A program made the position numbers and the translations under genes. A stretch of 64,000 nucleotides of DNA from contig JALHQH010000021.1 in NCBI GenBank assembly GCA_022842065.1, forward strand, positions 62,001-126,000, in the 5' to 3' direction. How positions within the stretch are numbered: position 1 is the stretch's first letter; every line of letters begins with the position of its first letter. Below the pieces are notes generated by a model, which had not been told where the DNA came from, did not search any database, and saw only the letters and a program-made list of their open reading frames with translations. This stretch comes from Caldilineaceae bacterium (GTDB lineage: Bacteria; Chloroflexota; Anaerolineae; Caldilineales; Caldilineaceae). Positions 1 to 8,797 of this stretch are shown here, piece after piece.

Positions 1-2
1 CG

Positions 3-188
3 CCCCAGGTAGGGAGCAAAACTCCCCAACTGATTGAAACGTTCCTCCATGATCTCTGGCAGGAAAACGCCCGGCGCGGCATCTGGCAGACAGTCCACGG
101 CATCGAAGGCACCCTAGCGCTACTACTAGCCCGCGAAGGAGCGCCTAGCCTGGTGGCCATTGCGCGCGGTGCGATCCAAGCCGCCTGA
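3..188 (+). CDS. C-terminal end of an unidentified protein (cut by the window edge)
   Basis: An open frame enters from the left edge and ends at TGA 186-188, giving 61 residues. The tail is rich in Ala/Leu/Arg and looks like ordinary helical protein (for example GIEGTLALLLAREGAPSLVA), so it is probably a real coding end rather than chance. I do not recognise the family. It lies on the same strand as the PucC-like carrier, with about 240 bases between them, so co-transcription is possible but not shown. Confidence 0.55.
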   Translation, partial: PQVGSKTPQLIETFLHDLWQENARRGIWQTVHGIEGTLALLLAREGAPSLVAIARGAIQAA

Positions 189-429
189 TCAAGCCCAGAC
201 CAGCACCATTGGCGCGCCACGGTAACCACTGCGCCAAAACCAACTTTTACCAACTTGCGACGTTGCCCTCACAAATTTGAACTTCCACAGCTTCTGTATG
301 ATAATTTACAATTAGGCGACAAGAATCTGTGGAATTCTATGGGATTCTATACCAAAACAGTAACGTGTATCTTGGGCGTGCCGGCACTTTGCCGCTGTGC
401 CGAACACAAAACTAAAGGATAGCGTAGCC
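189..429. other. Intergenic region upstream of the PucC-like gene
   Basis: I see no supportable gene here. A GTG at 397 extends the downstream frame by 11 codons but has no clear ribosome-binding site. AAAGGA at 414-419 sits 10 bases before ATG 430 and favours the later start. The segment around 290-330 is A+T-rich and is a plausible promoter location. Confidence 0.4.
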
Positions 430-1737
430 ATGAACTGGCGCAAAGTGGTGCAACTGGCCATGGTGCATGTGGGCACCTCGATTACCGTCGTACCGGTAAC
501 CAGCACGTTGAATCGCATTATGATTGCCGACCTGCACTTTTCCGCGTTGCTGGTCGGTTTTTTGATCTCGCTGCCCTATCTGCTCTCCCCCTTACAGGTG
601 ATCATGGGCAGTTGGACTGACCGCTCGCCGCTGTGGGGGTTGCGCCGCTCACCCTGGATCGTGATCGGGGGGTTGATGGCCGCCTTTGGCAGTTACATGA
701 CCCCGCATGCCGTCTTTCTCATGGCCGACCACTGGGGGGTGGGGCTGCTGGCGGCGCTGGGTGCCTTTACGCTGTGGGGCGTGGGGGTCAACATTGCCTC
801 GGTCAGCTATCTTTCGCTGGTCACCGACCTGAGTGCAGAAGATGCGGGTTGGCGTAGCCGCGCCGTCAGCACCATGTGGACGGCGATGATCCTCTCGACG
901 ATTTTAACCTCGGTTGCGCTTTCGGTAATGTTGGAAAGCTACAATGAAAGTGCCCTCTACACCGCCTTTGGGGCGATCTGGCTGGTGGCCAGCCTGCTGA
1001 TTCTCTTTGGCGCATCACGCATTGAAGCGCCCAGTGGTACCGCGCAAGTGCTGACAAATCAGGCGGCCAACCCACTGACGGCCATGCGCCTGTTGGCCCA
1101 TAATCCCACGGCCCGCCGTTTCTTTGTCTATCTGCTGCTTGTCCTCATCAGCATCCATGCGCAGGATGTGCTGCTTGAACCTTTTGGCGCAGAAGCCCTG
1201 GGCATGGCCGTCGCCCAAACCTCGCGCTTGACTTCGATCTGGGGCGTCGGGGTCTTTATTACTTTGATTGGTGGGCTGCCAATTGTACGCCGCCTGGGCA
1301 AACAGCGGAGTGCAAACTTGGGCGCGCTGATTGCCGCGTTGGCCTTTAGCCTGATCATGGTGACCGGCGTCTTTGTCAACGTTTATGCCTTTATGGGTTC
1401 GGTCTTTCTGCTGGGGCTGGGCGGCGGCCTGATGACCGTCAGCAACTTGAGCTTTATGCTCGACATGACCCTGCCCCAGGCAGCCGGGCTCTATATTGGC
1501 GCGTGGGGGGTCGCCAACTTTGCCGGGCAAGCGCTGGGCAACATTACCAGTGGCCTGATCCGTGACGCGGCGCTGAGCCTCACCGGGAATGTCCTGATCG
1601 GTTACCTCACCGTCTTTGGCCTGGAGGTATTGGGATTACTGATCGCAATGCGTTTACTTGGTACTATTTCGGTAGAAGTATTTCGTCGGGACGCCGAAAT
1701 CCATGTCCATGAAGTGCTGGCGTTAATGACAGAGTAG
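430..1737 (+). CDS. PucC/BCD-family MFS membrane carrier
   Basis: A polytopic membrane protein of 435 residues when started at ATG 430. It has about twelve hydrophobic segments and the LPYLLSPLQVIMGSWTDRSP block near the N-terminus, followed by RRSPWIVIGG. This block is typical of the bacteriochlorophyll-delivery (PucC/LhaA, PF03209) branch of the major facilitator superfamily. Family members in phototrophs help assemble light-harvesting complexes. Non-phototrophic homologues exist with unknown substrates, so the gene alone does not prove phototrophy, and no bch or puf gene is visible in the window. Length is close to the family norm of about 430-480 residues. Start choice rests on AAAGGA ten bases upstream; the GTG at 397 is the alternative. 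Confidence 0.8.
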   Translation: MNWRKVVQLAMVHVGTSITVVPVTSTLNRIMIADLHFSALLVGFLISLPYLLSPLQVIMGSWTDRSPLWGLRRSPWIVIGGLMAAFGSYMTPHAVFLMADHWGVGLLAALGAFTLWGVGVNIASVSYLSLVTDLSAEDAGWRSRAVSTMWTAMILSTILTSVALSVMLESYNESALYTAFGAIWLVASLLILFGASRIEAPSGTAQVLTNQAANPLTAMRLLAHNPTARRFFVYLLLVLISIHAQDVLLEPFGAEALGMAVAQTSRLTSIWGVGVFITLIGGLPIVRRLGKQRSANLGALIAALAFSLIMVTGVFVNVYAFMGSVFLLGLGGGLMTVSNLSFMLDMTLPQAAGLYIGAWGVANFAGQALGNITSGLIRDAALSLTGNVLIGYLTVFGLEVLGLLIAMRLLGTISVEVFRRDAEIHVHEVLALMTE

Positions 1738-2114
1738 AAATCGGCAATAGCACTCATTTTAATGGACGGATTTTACGTTATATTATTCATGTACAGCGGG
1801 TGTCATGCGAAATACGACAACTTTTGTGTCGATTGACGAAAGTGAACCAGGCCACGCCCATGTGTAGAGCGGCTGCAACAGATGCAGCCGGCAGCAGTGC
1901 GCATGGGAACAGAAAGGAAGCCGTCGACGTTATCCACAAGGTTGGTCAAAGCTTTCTTAATAATGGCGGCTGCGTCGGTATAATGCCAAACAGGTGCAGC
2001 GCCGGTCGATCCTTCACGCAGTGGCGAGCTTTCACAGTGATAAGCTGCCCCAGTGATAAGCTTTGTATAGTAGCAAAGCAAGGATACCTTGTTGATCAAT
2101 GACGGAGGAAGATC
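1738..2114. other. Intergenic region, no supported gene
   Basis: Both strands hold ORFs of about 100 codons at 1800-2100. Neither has a family resemblance, a hydrophobic pattern or a convincing start, and they mirror each other. A short direct repeat (cagtgataagct) occurs at about 2035-2065. GGAGG at 2104-2108 is the ribosome-binding site of the next gene. Confidence 0.45.
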
Positions 2115-2408
2115 ATGATCAAAGTCTTAATCAGTTACGATATGCAGTCCGGCAAAGAACAGGAATGCCAGGACTATTTTGTCAACAAATTTGCGCCGGG
2201 GCTGGCGAAAATGGGTTTTCGCATCTCCGATGTCTGGTACACCATGTGGGGTGAATCGCCACAGATTCTGAGCGGCGGTATTGTGGATGATGTCAACCGC
2301 GCCCAGCAGATCTTCCAATCGAACCCGTGGGAAAAGCTGGTGGACGGCATGGAGCCAATGACCCAGAATTTTAAGATTCGTTTTTTGCGGATGCCAGAAG
2401 TCAATTAA
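2115..2408 (+). CDS. Small alpha/beta protein, possible dimeric-barrel fold
   Basis: 97 residues with a very good start: GGAGG at 2104-2108 lies six bases before ATG. The sequence alternates strand and helix (IKVLISYDMQSGKEQECQDY, then LAKMGFRISDVWYTMWGE). Together with its size this suggests a ferredoxin-like, dimeric alpha/beta-barrel protein of the kind found among small stress proteins and monooxygenase-like domains. No catalytic residues can be assigned and I do not recognise a named family. It stands alone between two untranslated stretches, the downstream one being strongly structured. Confidence 0.75.
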   Translation: MIKVLISYDMQSGKEQECQDYFVNKFAPGLAKMGFRISDVWYTMWGESPQILSGGIVDDVNRAQQIFQSNPWEKLVDGMEPMTQNFKIRFLRMPEVN

Positions 2409-2440
2409 GCAGGCAATTAAATTGCGCGCCGGTGTCCACG

Positions 2441-2535
2441 CAGTGGACCGCAGTGTAGTCTGCATCCCTGATGCAGAGACCCGTTCGCAACTGAGGATGC
2501 CTGGTACCCCCTGGGCGACACGTTGCGGTCTACTG
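2441..2535. repeat. Structured intergenic region with nested inverted repeats
   Basis: Outer arms cagtggaccgc (2441-2451) and gcggtctactg (2525-2535) pair with one mismatch. An inner perfect 7-bp hairpin (ctgcatc/gatgcag) lies at about 2460-2477. It sits between the end of the 97-residue gene and the next start. It could be a terminator-like or cis-regulatory RNA structure; no poly-T tract follows on the plus strand. Confidence 0.4.
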
Positions 2536-2582
2536 ACACTGTAACCTAAGTAGTCTGATATCAATTATTCGATTGGGAGCCT

Positions 2583-3269
2583 ATGCAAAGCGCCCGTCTC
2601 TTTCGTAAGCCAGTTGCGCTGGTGGTCTTTCTAGAAAATGTCGGCCATATTGCCGGCCTGTCTTTGCCCCAGTGGGCGATGGATGTGGTTGACTTTGTGA
2701 CGGAAGAATACGCCAAAGTGCTCCTCCGCCTTTTAGGTGCCTATCGACGCTATGACAAAGTCATTATTCTGGAAGATGAACAGGCGACAGGACAAGCCCT
2801 GCGTGACACGTTGCTCGCCACCAGTTGCACCCATCGCATTGATCTGCTGCTGCTCGTCCATGGCCAAAGTGGGCAATTGGTTGGCTATCGCAATCGCACA
2901 CGGGTTGATAGTGAAACCTTTGGCCAACTCAGTCGCGCCTGCGCGGCGGATCCACTGGCGCTTGATCTGCGCATGGTCTATGGGCTGAATTGTTACGGCC
3001 ATTCATTGGCCGACACCTGGACCAGTCTGGGGGCAACCGTGGCCAATGGCTCGGTTGGGATCAACTGGCTGCCAGAGCCAAGCCTATCGATTTTCCTCTT
3101 TCACTGGTTACGTGGCCGCCCTTACAGCGAAGCTGTCCACCGCAGTAACCATAGCGCCAATCGCTTCTGGCAGCGAATTTGGCGGCCCCAAGCAGGTCAA
3201 CCCCACCACTTTCTCCAAAGCAGCCGCCAAGTCGTCGTCGGCAGCCAGGATATCACGATTTATTCGTAG
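2583..3269 (+). CDS. Possible caspase-fold (clan CD peptidase-like) protein
   Basis: 228 residues, start ATG 2583 with GGGAG at 2575-2579. The core looks like the caspase/clan CD pattern: a hydrophobic strand ending in HG (IDLLLLVHGQSG, about residues 87-98), an acidic stretch, then a second strand ending in Cys (LRMVYGLNCYGHSLADTW, about 129-146), followed by LGATVANGSVGINW. A His and Cys at the ends of successive strands is the catalytic dyad arrangement of caspase-like peptidases. There is no signal peptide or added domain. This is pattern recognition only; it could be an inactive relative or another Rossmann-like fold. Confidence 0.5.
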   Translation: MQSARLFRKPVALVVFLENVGHIAGLSLPQWAMDVVDFVTEEYAKVLLRLLGAYRRYDKVIILEDEQATGQALRDTLLATSCTHRIDLLLLVHGQSGQLVGYRNRTRVDSETFGQLSRACAADPLALDLRMVYGLNCYGHSLADTWTSLGATVANGSVGINWLPEPSLSIFLFHWLRGRPYSEAVHRSNHSANRFWQRIWRPQAGQPHHFLQSSRQVVVGSQDITIYS

Positions 3270-3273
3270 AGAA

Positions 3274-3325
3274 GTAAATCGGTAAATCGGTAGACAAGGA
3301 GATATGTACCGATTTACCGATTTAC
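3274..3325. terminator. Inverted repeat between convergent genes, built from an 8-base tandem unit
   Basis: Arm gtaaatcggtaaatcggt (3274-3291) pairs perfectly over 18 bases with accgatttaccgatttac (3308-3325). The downstream arm continues with further copies of the unit cgatttac to about 3333. It lies between the plus-strand caspase-like gene and the minus-strand aldo/keto reductase, whose 3' ends face each other, so a bidirectional terminator is the simplest reading. Confidence 0.55.
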
Positions 3326-3329
3326 CGAT

Positions 3330-4304
3330 TTACCTACCCCGCTCTTCACTCCGGTCAGTTGCCAATGGCGGTTCTGGCGAGAAGGCGGAAATTTCGGCGC
3401 GCCATTCAGGGGTCATGGTCAGGTTGATGGCATCCAACGAGGCTTGGAGTTGTTCTACGCTGCGTGCGCCAATGATCGGTGCGGTGACAGCCGGGTGGTG
3501 CATTACCCACGCCACCGCCAAGGTAGCAGGATGGACACCTTTCGCCTGCGCATGGTCGGTAAAGGCTTCGGCGGTTGCGTAATAACCCTCTTCGCTATAG
3601 CGTTTCATATACATGTTATTCTCCACCAACCGCCCCCCATCCGGCCGTTTATTGCTGGCATATTTGCCGCTCAGCAAACCACCGCCCAGCGGGCTATAGG
3701 GAATTACCCCCACCTGCTCGGAAAGGGCAAAGGGCAGAATCTCGACTTCGGCTTGCCGTTTGGTCAGGTTATACATGGGTTGAATGCACTCGAAGCGCGC
3801 CAGCCCTTCGCGTGCGGAGATGCCATGCGCCTTGGCAATCTGCCAGGCCGCCCAATTGCTGACGCCAGGGTAGAGTAGCTTGCCCTGTTGTACCAGATCA
3901 TCCAAAGCACGGAGGGTCTCTTCCACTGGGGTATCGCTGTCAAAGTGATGGACAAAGAGCAGATCAAGGCGGTCCGTGTTGAGTCGTTGCAGACTTTTTT
4001 CGACCTGTAACATAATATGGCGACGAGAGAGGCCGCGGTCGTTAATATCTTTGCCCATGGGTGAGCAGACTTTAGAGGTGATCACTAACTGGTCACGCTC
4101 GCTCGCCATGACGCGGCCCAGAATCTCTTCTGAACGGCCACCAGCATAGGCGTTGGCACAGTCAAAAAAGTTGATGCCGACGTCGCGACACCGTTTGAAC
4201 ATGGCGGCCGACGTCGCTTCATCGGCATCGCCACCAAACGACATGGTGCCAAAACAGAGACGTGAAACTTTGACGCCGGTCTTACCCAAAATTCGATATT
4301 CCAT
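3330..4304 (-). CDS. Aldo/keto reductase
   Basis: 324 residues, full length for the NAD(P)H-dependent aldo/keto reductase superfamily (TIM barrel). The N-terminus MEYRILGKTGVKVSRLCFGT is typical. The catalytic tetrad can be seen: Asp in FFDCANAY (about residue 49), Tyr about 54 in the same block, Lys in VITSKV (about 79) and His in LLFVHHFD (about 120). C-terminal cofactor-binding elements (VTAPIIGARSVEQL) are present. AGAGG (rc of 4313-4317) precedes the ATG. The substrate cannot be told from sequence; the family includes sugar, aldehyde and steroid reductases. It is transcribed divergently from the biotin ligase gene. Confidence 0.92.
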   Translation of the reverse strand: MEYRILGKTGVKVSRLCFGTMSFGGDADEATSAAMFKRCRDVGINFFDCANAYAGGRSEEILGRVMASERDQLVITSKVCSPMGKDINDRGLSRRHIMLQVEKSLQRLNTDRLDLLFVHHFDSDTPVEETLRALDDLVQQGKLLYPGVSNWAAWQIAKAHGISAREGLARFECIQPMYNLTKRQAEVEILPFALSEQVGVIPYSPLGGGLLSGKYASNKRPDGGRLVENNMYMKRYSEEGYYATAEAFTDHAQAKGVHPATLAVAWVMHHPAVTAPIIGARSVEQLQASLDAINLTMTPEWRAEISAFSPEPPLATDRSEERGR

Positions 4305-4471
4305 GATACTATCCTCTCTTGCTCGGTTGTGCTACCATCGGTTGTTTTGTCGTGCGGTTGTCTTGTCGTGGTGGGGTCATCGTGAGTGATAAGCTATTAT
4401 AGGACGTATAGTGTGCATCGCCAAGTCTGGTTGATTACACGACTGCTGCCACCAGTGGATGTGAAACAAAT

Positions 4472-5323
4472 ATGAACGAACCACTTAAGCTTGACCTGTT
4501 ACACGCCGCCTTACATGACACGGCCGTCGGCCACACGATTCACTATCACCAGCGTGTGCTCAGTACCATGCCTGTGATGCAGGCATTAGCGGCTGATCCA
4601 GCAGTAACCAGTGGAACCTTGGTGATAGCCGAGGAACAGACCGCCGGACGCGGGCGGCGTGCCCGCCGCTGGGAAACGCCACCGGGGACTGCGCTATTGG
4701 TCAGTTTGCTGCTCAAAGCACCGCTGCCGATGGCCCCGGCACAGGTACCCATGGCCGCCGGTCTAGCGCTGATCGAGGCTTGCGTCGCCTGGCAACCCGC
4801 TCTGGCCGGACAGATCGGCCTTAAGTGGCCAAATGATCTACTAGTGGGCCAGGATCGCGCCAGCGGCAACAAGGTGGCCGGGATTTTGGTCGAAAGCAGC
4901 TACCGGGGCAGTGCAATCGAACATCTGGTGGTGGGCATGGGCCTTAATGTGCTGCAAACGGCGGCTGAATTGCCCCCCACCCCACCCGGTGCGCCCGCGC
5001 CAACCAGTCTACGCCATTTTCTCGAGACCCAAACTGCGCCGTCCCTTATTCTACCCTTGGACCGCACTGCCCTGCTGATCGCGCTCTGCCAGGCTTGGGC
5101 TGAATTGTTGACGCCAACCGCACAGCCGCACATTAGCGAACGTTGGCGAACGGCATTGTGGACATTGGGCCAATCGGTTACCGTCCATGGCGCGGCTGAC
5201 AGCACAGTAATCCATGGCGTAGCCGTCGATGTCGAGGCCGACGGCCACTTGATCGTGGCGGATCATAATGGCCAGCACCATACTTTTGCGGCGGGGGATG
5301 TTTCGCTGCGCAGTGCGGGGTAA
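4472..5323 (+). CDS. birA: Biotin--[acetyl-CoA-carboxylase] ligase, without the repressor domain
   Basis: 283 residues. The enzyme activates biotin as biotinyl-AMP and attaches it to a lysine of biotin-dependent carboxylases. The biotinyl-AMP loop reads EEQTAGRGRRARRW (about residues 51-64; the family consensus is GRGRRGR). It is followed by the LKWPNDLLV block (about 115-123), the KVAGILVE block and a small C-terminal SH3-like domain. The N-terminal helix-turn-helix of bifunctional BirA is absent, so this is a monofunctional (group I) ligase that should not act as a transcriptional repressor. Divergent from the aldo/keto reductase with 167 bases between them. Confidence 0.93.
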   Translation: MNEPLKLDLLHAALHDTAVGHTIHYHQRVLSTMPVMQALAADPAVTSGTLVIAEEQTAGRGRRARRWETPPGTALLVSLLLKAPLPMAPAQVPMAAGLALIEACVAWQPALAGQIGLKWPNDLLVGQDRASGNKVAGILVESSYRGSAIEHLVVGMGLNVLQTAAELPPTPPGAPAPTSLRHFLETQTAPSLILPLDRTALLIALCQAWAELLTPTAQPHISERWRTALWTLGQSVTVHGAADSTVIHGVAVDVEADGHLIVADHNGQHHTFAAGDVSLRSAG

Positions 5324-5463
5324 ACGCAGCCGTGGGCCTATTCAAAACCACTTCAAAACCACCGTGAGATAGTTTTCACTTGCGCAGCCATCTGGTATAC
5401 TGCTCAGCAAGAGTAAGCTAACCCTGTCCCAGTCGCATTTAGACCGTTAGGCTGAGTTGTGTC

Positions 5464-6300
5464 ATGATCAATCGCTGTAAACAAAATGCGCTATTTATGG
5501 CGTTGGGCCACTGGCACCAGACGTGCCACGCCCGCCGCTTGCTCCTTTGTGTCATCGGCGTGCTGTTACTTGCCCTCAGTGCCCTGGCACCGGTTGCAGC
5601 AAGCAGCACGGCTGCGCTGCGCCAGCAACCATTGCCACTCTCACCGCTGCCCCCAATCACAGAGTTGACGGACATGAGTGCCTTATTGGCGCAAGTGACG
5701 AACAATTCCCTCGCGCGTGTAACCGCATTATTGACAGCAACGGTAACAGCGTTCATCCCGAAAGGGCTGCTGGGCACAACCCCAGTGACGGCGACAGGAC
5801 CCATCAGTAATACAGCCGAGCCGCCGCAACTTACGGTGAGTACACCAATCAGTAGCAGTGTGGTAGCCACAAGCACGGTGAATCGTGCGCCAGAGAGTCC
5901 TCTGGTTGCGATAACCACTACCGTCGCCGCAGGCACAACCGAAACCATCACCAGTAATGCCATCACCAGTCCGCTCGTTGCTGTAACCATGCCAGTCACC
6001 AGCAACGTTGCCATAACCAGCCCAACGAATAACGCAAGCAATAGCCCGCTCGTGGTCGTAACTACACCAATCACCAGCGACATCGACGCACCTAGCCCAA
6101 CGAACAGCGCGGCGAGCAGCCCCCTACAGGCCATTACAGGTACCGTGCTCAGCCCGGCGGAGGTAGTTGCCACGCCCCCTGCGCTAGTGACAACCTTAAC
6201 CAGCTACATCAATCGCGGCCAGACCAGTCTGGTCTTAGTGGCAGCAGTGCTCGTTGGCCTGCTGGTGGTGATTGGCCAGATCCTTTGGCGTCAGCGATAA
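5464..6300 (+). CDS. Exported Ser/Thr-rich repetitive membrane-anchored protein
   Basis: 278 residues. A hydrophobic export signal (LLLCVIGVLLLALSALAPVA, about residues 27-46) is followed by a low-complexity Thr/Ser/Pro/Val region containing imperfect repeats of the type SPLVAVTTPVTS, then a single C-terminal membrane span (LVLVAAVLVGLLVVIGQILW) and a short basic tail (RQR). This layout suggests a cell-surface stalk or wall-spanning protein. It is immediately followed by a second, larger surface protein whose start lies eight bases after this stop, so they are probably co-expressed. No enzymatic domain is visible. Confidence 0.75.
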   Translation: MINRCKQNALFMALGHWHQTCHARRLLLCVIGVLLLALSALAPVAASSTAALRQQPLPLSPLPPITELTDMSALLAQVTNNSLARVTALLTATVTAFIPKGLLGTTPVTATGPISNTAEPPQLTVSTPISSSVVATSTVNRAPESPLVAITTTVAAGTTETITSNAITSPLVAVTMPVTSNVAITSPTNNASNSPLVVVTTPITSDIDAPSPTNSAASSPLQAITGTVLSPAEVVATPPALVTTLTSYINRGQTSLVLVAAVLVGLLVVIGQILWRQR

Positions 6301-6308
6301 AGATCTTC

Positions 6309-8771
6309 ATGAATGAGTTGACAACAGATCCAACTAATTGTGCAAATCCAGCGACTATTTTTGCTTGCCGGCGGCGGTTCAGGCTCGCCACGAGCCTTGG
6401 CTTGGCGGTGCTGGCGGTAAGCGTACTGCTTTTATTGTCGCCTGTACCAAGCCAGGCCCAAGCGCCGCTAGGGCTACAACAAACCGTGGGGACGGCCAGC
6501 AATATCTGTGCGCCGACGGCTGCGATTGCGGTGGCAGCCAATACCATCGTCCACTTTTGTGTCACCCTCACCAATCCGACGAATGTAATGTTGACCCAAC
6601 ACAACATTATGTTAGTCAGCCCCCAAATCGGTCTTTCCCGCAACTTTACCTTTAGCACGAACCTGCCCGCGGGCGAAAATCTTGTCGTCAACACGGCTTA
6701 CCTGGCGAGTATTGGACAGCCGACGCAGCTTTCGGCCATCGCTGGGACAAACTTTACGAGTACGGTGACCGTCACTTCGACCAATGATAGTGACACCACC
6801 GCCAGCGGCACAGCAACCGCACGCGTAGCGATTGGTAGTGTGGGCATGACAATTGCTAAAACGGTGAACAACACACGCACCGGTTGTGCGAACAGCGGGC
6901 TAGCGGTTAACGCAGGGACGACCGTTTATTATTGCATTACCATTGTCAAATCGGGCACCCTGCCCCTTGTAACTCATCGTCTTATAGACCCAGCGTTGGG
7001 GATTGATGTCCCGCTTGATGCCCCCATTACGGACAATCAACCGGTGGTGATTACAGCAGATCAAGTGCCGGCCTTAAACAAGACCATTACCGAGAATTTC
7101 ACCAACACTGCCACCTTGACCTCTTATACAGCCGAAGGCATCGCGGTGACCGCACAGGCCGCCGCCCATGTCGTATTGGGCAGCGCTGCGATCGTGGTGA
7201 CCGATACGCTAGGAACCACGGCAAACGAGTGTTCGAACGTTACGACCCTCACCGTGGCCACGGGATCCAATGTCTATCACTGTATTCGCATTAAAAATCA
7301 GGGGACAATTCCGCTCAGGTATCACCGCATTAACATTCCCCTCTTTGGGCTCAATAAGATCGTAACACAGACACTCCAAGCCGGCGCGGTGTTAACGGTA
7401 ACCAGCAATACCCTGCCGGAACTCCGGCGCACCATCAGTACCCAGGAAGCAAGCACGGCCAATGTCACCTCAACCAGTGTCAATCGAGTGGTTGCCCAAG
7501 ATACAGCCACCACGCAGGTTAATGTGGGGACAGCAACGCTGACCGTGATCAAATATCCACAACGAGCACCGAATACCTGCAACAAAGATACGGCGCTCAA
7601 TGTGGTGAGCAATGAGCAGTTCTATTATTGTTTGGTAGTGCGCAACAACGGTCAGCTACCACTGGTCAGCCATAATTTTAGCGAGCCCGGTTTTCAGCTC
7701 ACCGGCAGCTTCAGTTATACCCTGGGGGCCGGCCAAATTCTGACCTTAACCAACCAGTTCTTCGCGAATAATCTGCAAGTGAATAGCACATTGGGGCCAT
7801 TCCGCACCGCAGTGAATCTTAACCACACTTTGACCTATATTGCACGGACCACAACCAATACAGCTGTTAACGCACCCGCCACTGCGCCCGTTAACATTGT
7901 GTTACCCACCCCAACACGCACCACCGCACCGACAGCCATTCCAACCTTTACCCCCACCATCACGCCAATTCCCACCGAGACGCCAACGCCGATTCCCACC
8001 CCCACCCCCACCAACGTGGTGCTCTCGCTGCCGGCCACCCCCACTTCGCCCTTCAACCTGAACTCGATTGAATCACCGACGCCAGGAATACCTGGGGCCG
8101 CGCAGAACCTGGGCTTTGACTCGCCGGTCGCAACCCCCTTTGCCCCCACGCCAGCCTTTATCGATTTTGCGGCGACCACCGTTGCCTTGACCGTCGAGGC
8201 AGACGCAACAGCAACCAGCCTGGCCTTGTTTTCCACATCGCCCTTGCCGACTGCAACCGAAACGCCAACGCCAACGCCAATACCACTGTTGCCCACCGCC
8301 ACCCTGCCAACCGAAAATCCGACCCCGACTGTGCTGGCCGTGATCATTGCAACGCCAACCTTGCTCCCCCCTATGGGCACGCCCGCCCCGATTGCCGATT
8401 ATCTCAACCTGATGGCAGGCGTGCTGGCAGTCTCAACGGCAACCCTGGGCTGGATCTGGTTTTTGGTTGGTTCAATTATTTTCTTTGCGGTTGCGGGGAT
8501 CTTTGCCGGGCTCACCTTCCGGCAGCAGGAGCGCCATCGCTACGACACGGCCACGCGGGAAGAAGACGACTTCCCCTTACTCGATGAGCCGGCAGAAGCA
8601 GCATTGAGCAGCGCCGGCAGTCTCTATTACATCACGGACGCAGCCACGGATGGCTACACAGTTGCAACTAGCAATGCGCGCAGCCCGCAGGTGCCTGCTG
8701 ACCGGCCGCGCAATCAACCGCCAACGCAAGATTTAGAAAGTGACGACTTTTGGCCCGCCTCGCTGCGTTAA
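6309..8771 (+). CDS. Large surface protein: four Cys-paired repeats, Thr/Pro stalk, C-terminal membrane span
   Basis: 820 residues from ATG 6309 (an in-frame TTG at 6285 is the earlier alternative). A signal/anchor segment ends in SPVPSQAQA. Four tandem beta-rich units of about 120-130 residues follow. Each has a Cys near its start (NICAPT, TGCANS, NECSNV, NTCNKD) and a second about 20 residues later (VHFC, VYYC, VYHC, FYYC), which suggests one disulfide per unit. The units resemble DUF11/CARDB-like adhesive repeats. A mucin-like Thr/Pro stalk with TPTPIPTPTPT runs follows, then a membrane span (IWFLVGSIIFFAVAGIFAGL) and an acidic cytoplasmic tail of about 90 residues. The adjacent GT39 enzyme could glycosylate the Thr-rich stalk (inference). 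Confidence 0.8.
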   Translation: MNELTTDPTNCANPATIFACRRRFRLATSLGLAVLAVSVLLLLSPVPSQAQAPLGLQQTVGTASNICAPTAAIAVAANTIVHFCVTLTNPTNVMLTQHNIMLVSPQIGLSRNFTFSTNLPAGENLVVNTAYLASIGQPTQLSAIAGTNFTSTVTVTSTNDSDTTASGTATARVAIGSVGMTIAKTVNNTRTGCANSGLAVNAGTTVYYCITIVKSGTLPLVTHRLIDPALGIDVPLDAPITDNQPVVITADQVPALNKTITENFTNTATLTSYTAEGIAVTAQAAAHVVLGSAAIVVTDTLGTTANECSNVTTLTVATGSNVYHCIRIKNQGTIPLRYHRINIPLFGLNKIVTQTLQAGAVLTVTSNTLPELRRTISTQEASTANVTSTSVNRVVAQDTATTQVNVGTATLTVIKYPQRAPNTCNKDTALNVVSNEQFYYCLVVRNNGQLPLVSHNFSEPGFQLTGSFSYTLGAGQILTLTNQFFANNLQVNSTLGPFRTAVNLNHTLTYIARTTTNTAVNAPATAPVNIVLPTPTRTTAPTAIPTFTPTITPIPTETPTPIPTPTPTNVVLSLPATPTSPFNLNSIESPTPGIPGAAQNLGFDSPVATPFAPTPAFIDFAATTVALTVEADATATSLALFSTSPLPTATETPTPTPIPLLPTATLPTENPTPTVLAVIIATPTLLPPMGTPAPIADYLNLMAGVLAVSTATLGWIWFLVGSIIFFAVAGIFAGLTFRQQERHRYDTATREEDDFPLLDEPAEAALSSAGSLYYITDAATDGYTVATSNARSPQVPADRPRNQPPTQDLESDDFWPASLR

Positions 8772-8797
8772 CCCAAGCCCCAAGCGCTGATCCCACC

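Noticed and set aside
430..1737. Taking the PucC-like gene as proof of a phototroph.
   Set aside because: No bacteriochlorophyll or reaction-centre gene is visible here, and PucC-family members occur in non-phototrophs.
1800..2102. Overlapping 100-codon ORFs on both strands.
   Set aside because: They mirror each other, have no ribosome-binding site and no protein-like pattern.
5439..6173. 244-codon ORF on the minus strand opposite the Ser/Thr-rich gene.
   Set aside because: It is the shadow of a low-complexity Thr/Ser coding region; the plus strand has a signal peptide and membrane anchor.
7835..8380. 181-codon Gly/Val-rich ORF on the minus strand.
   Set aside because: It is the complement of the Thr/Pro stalk of the surface protein.
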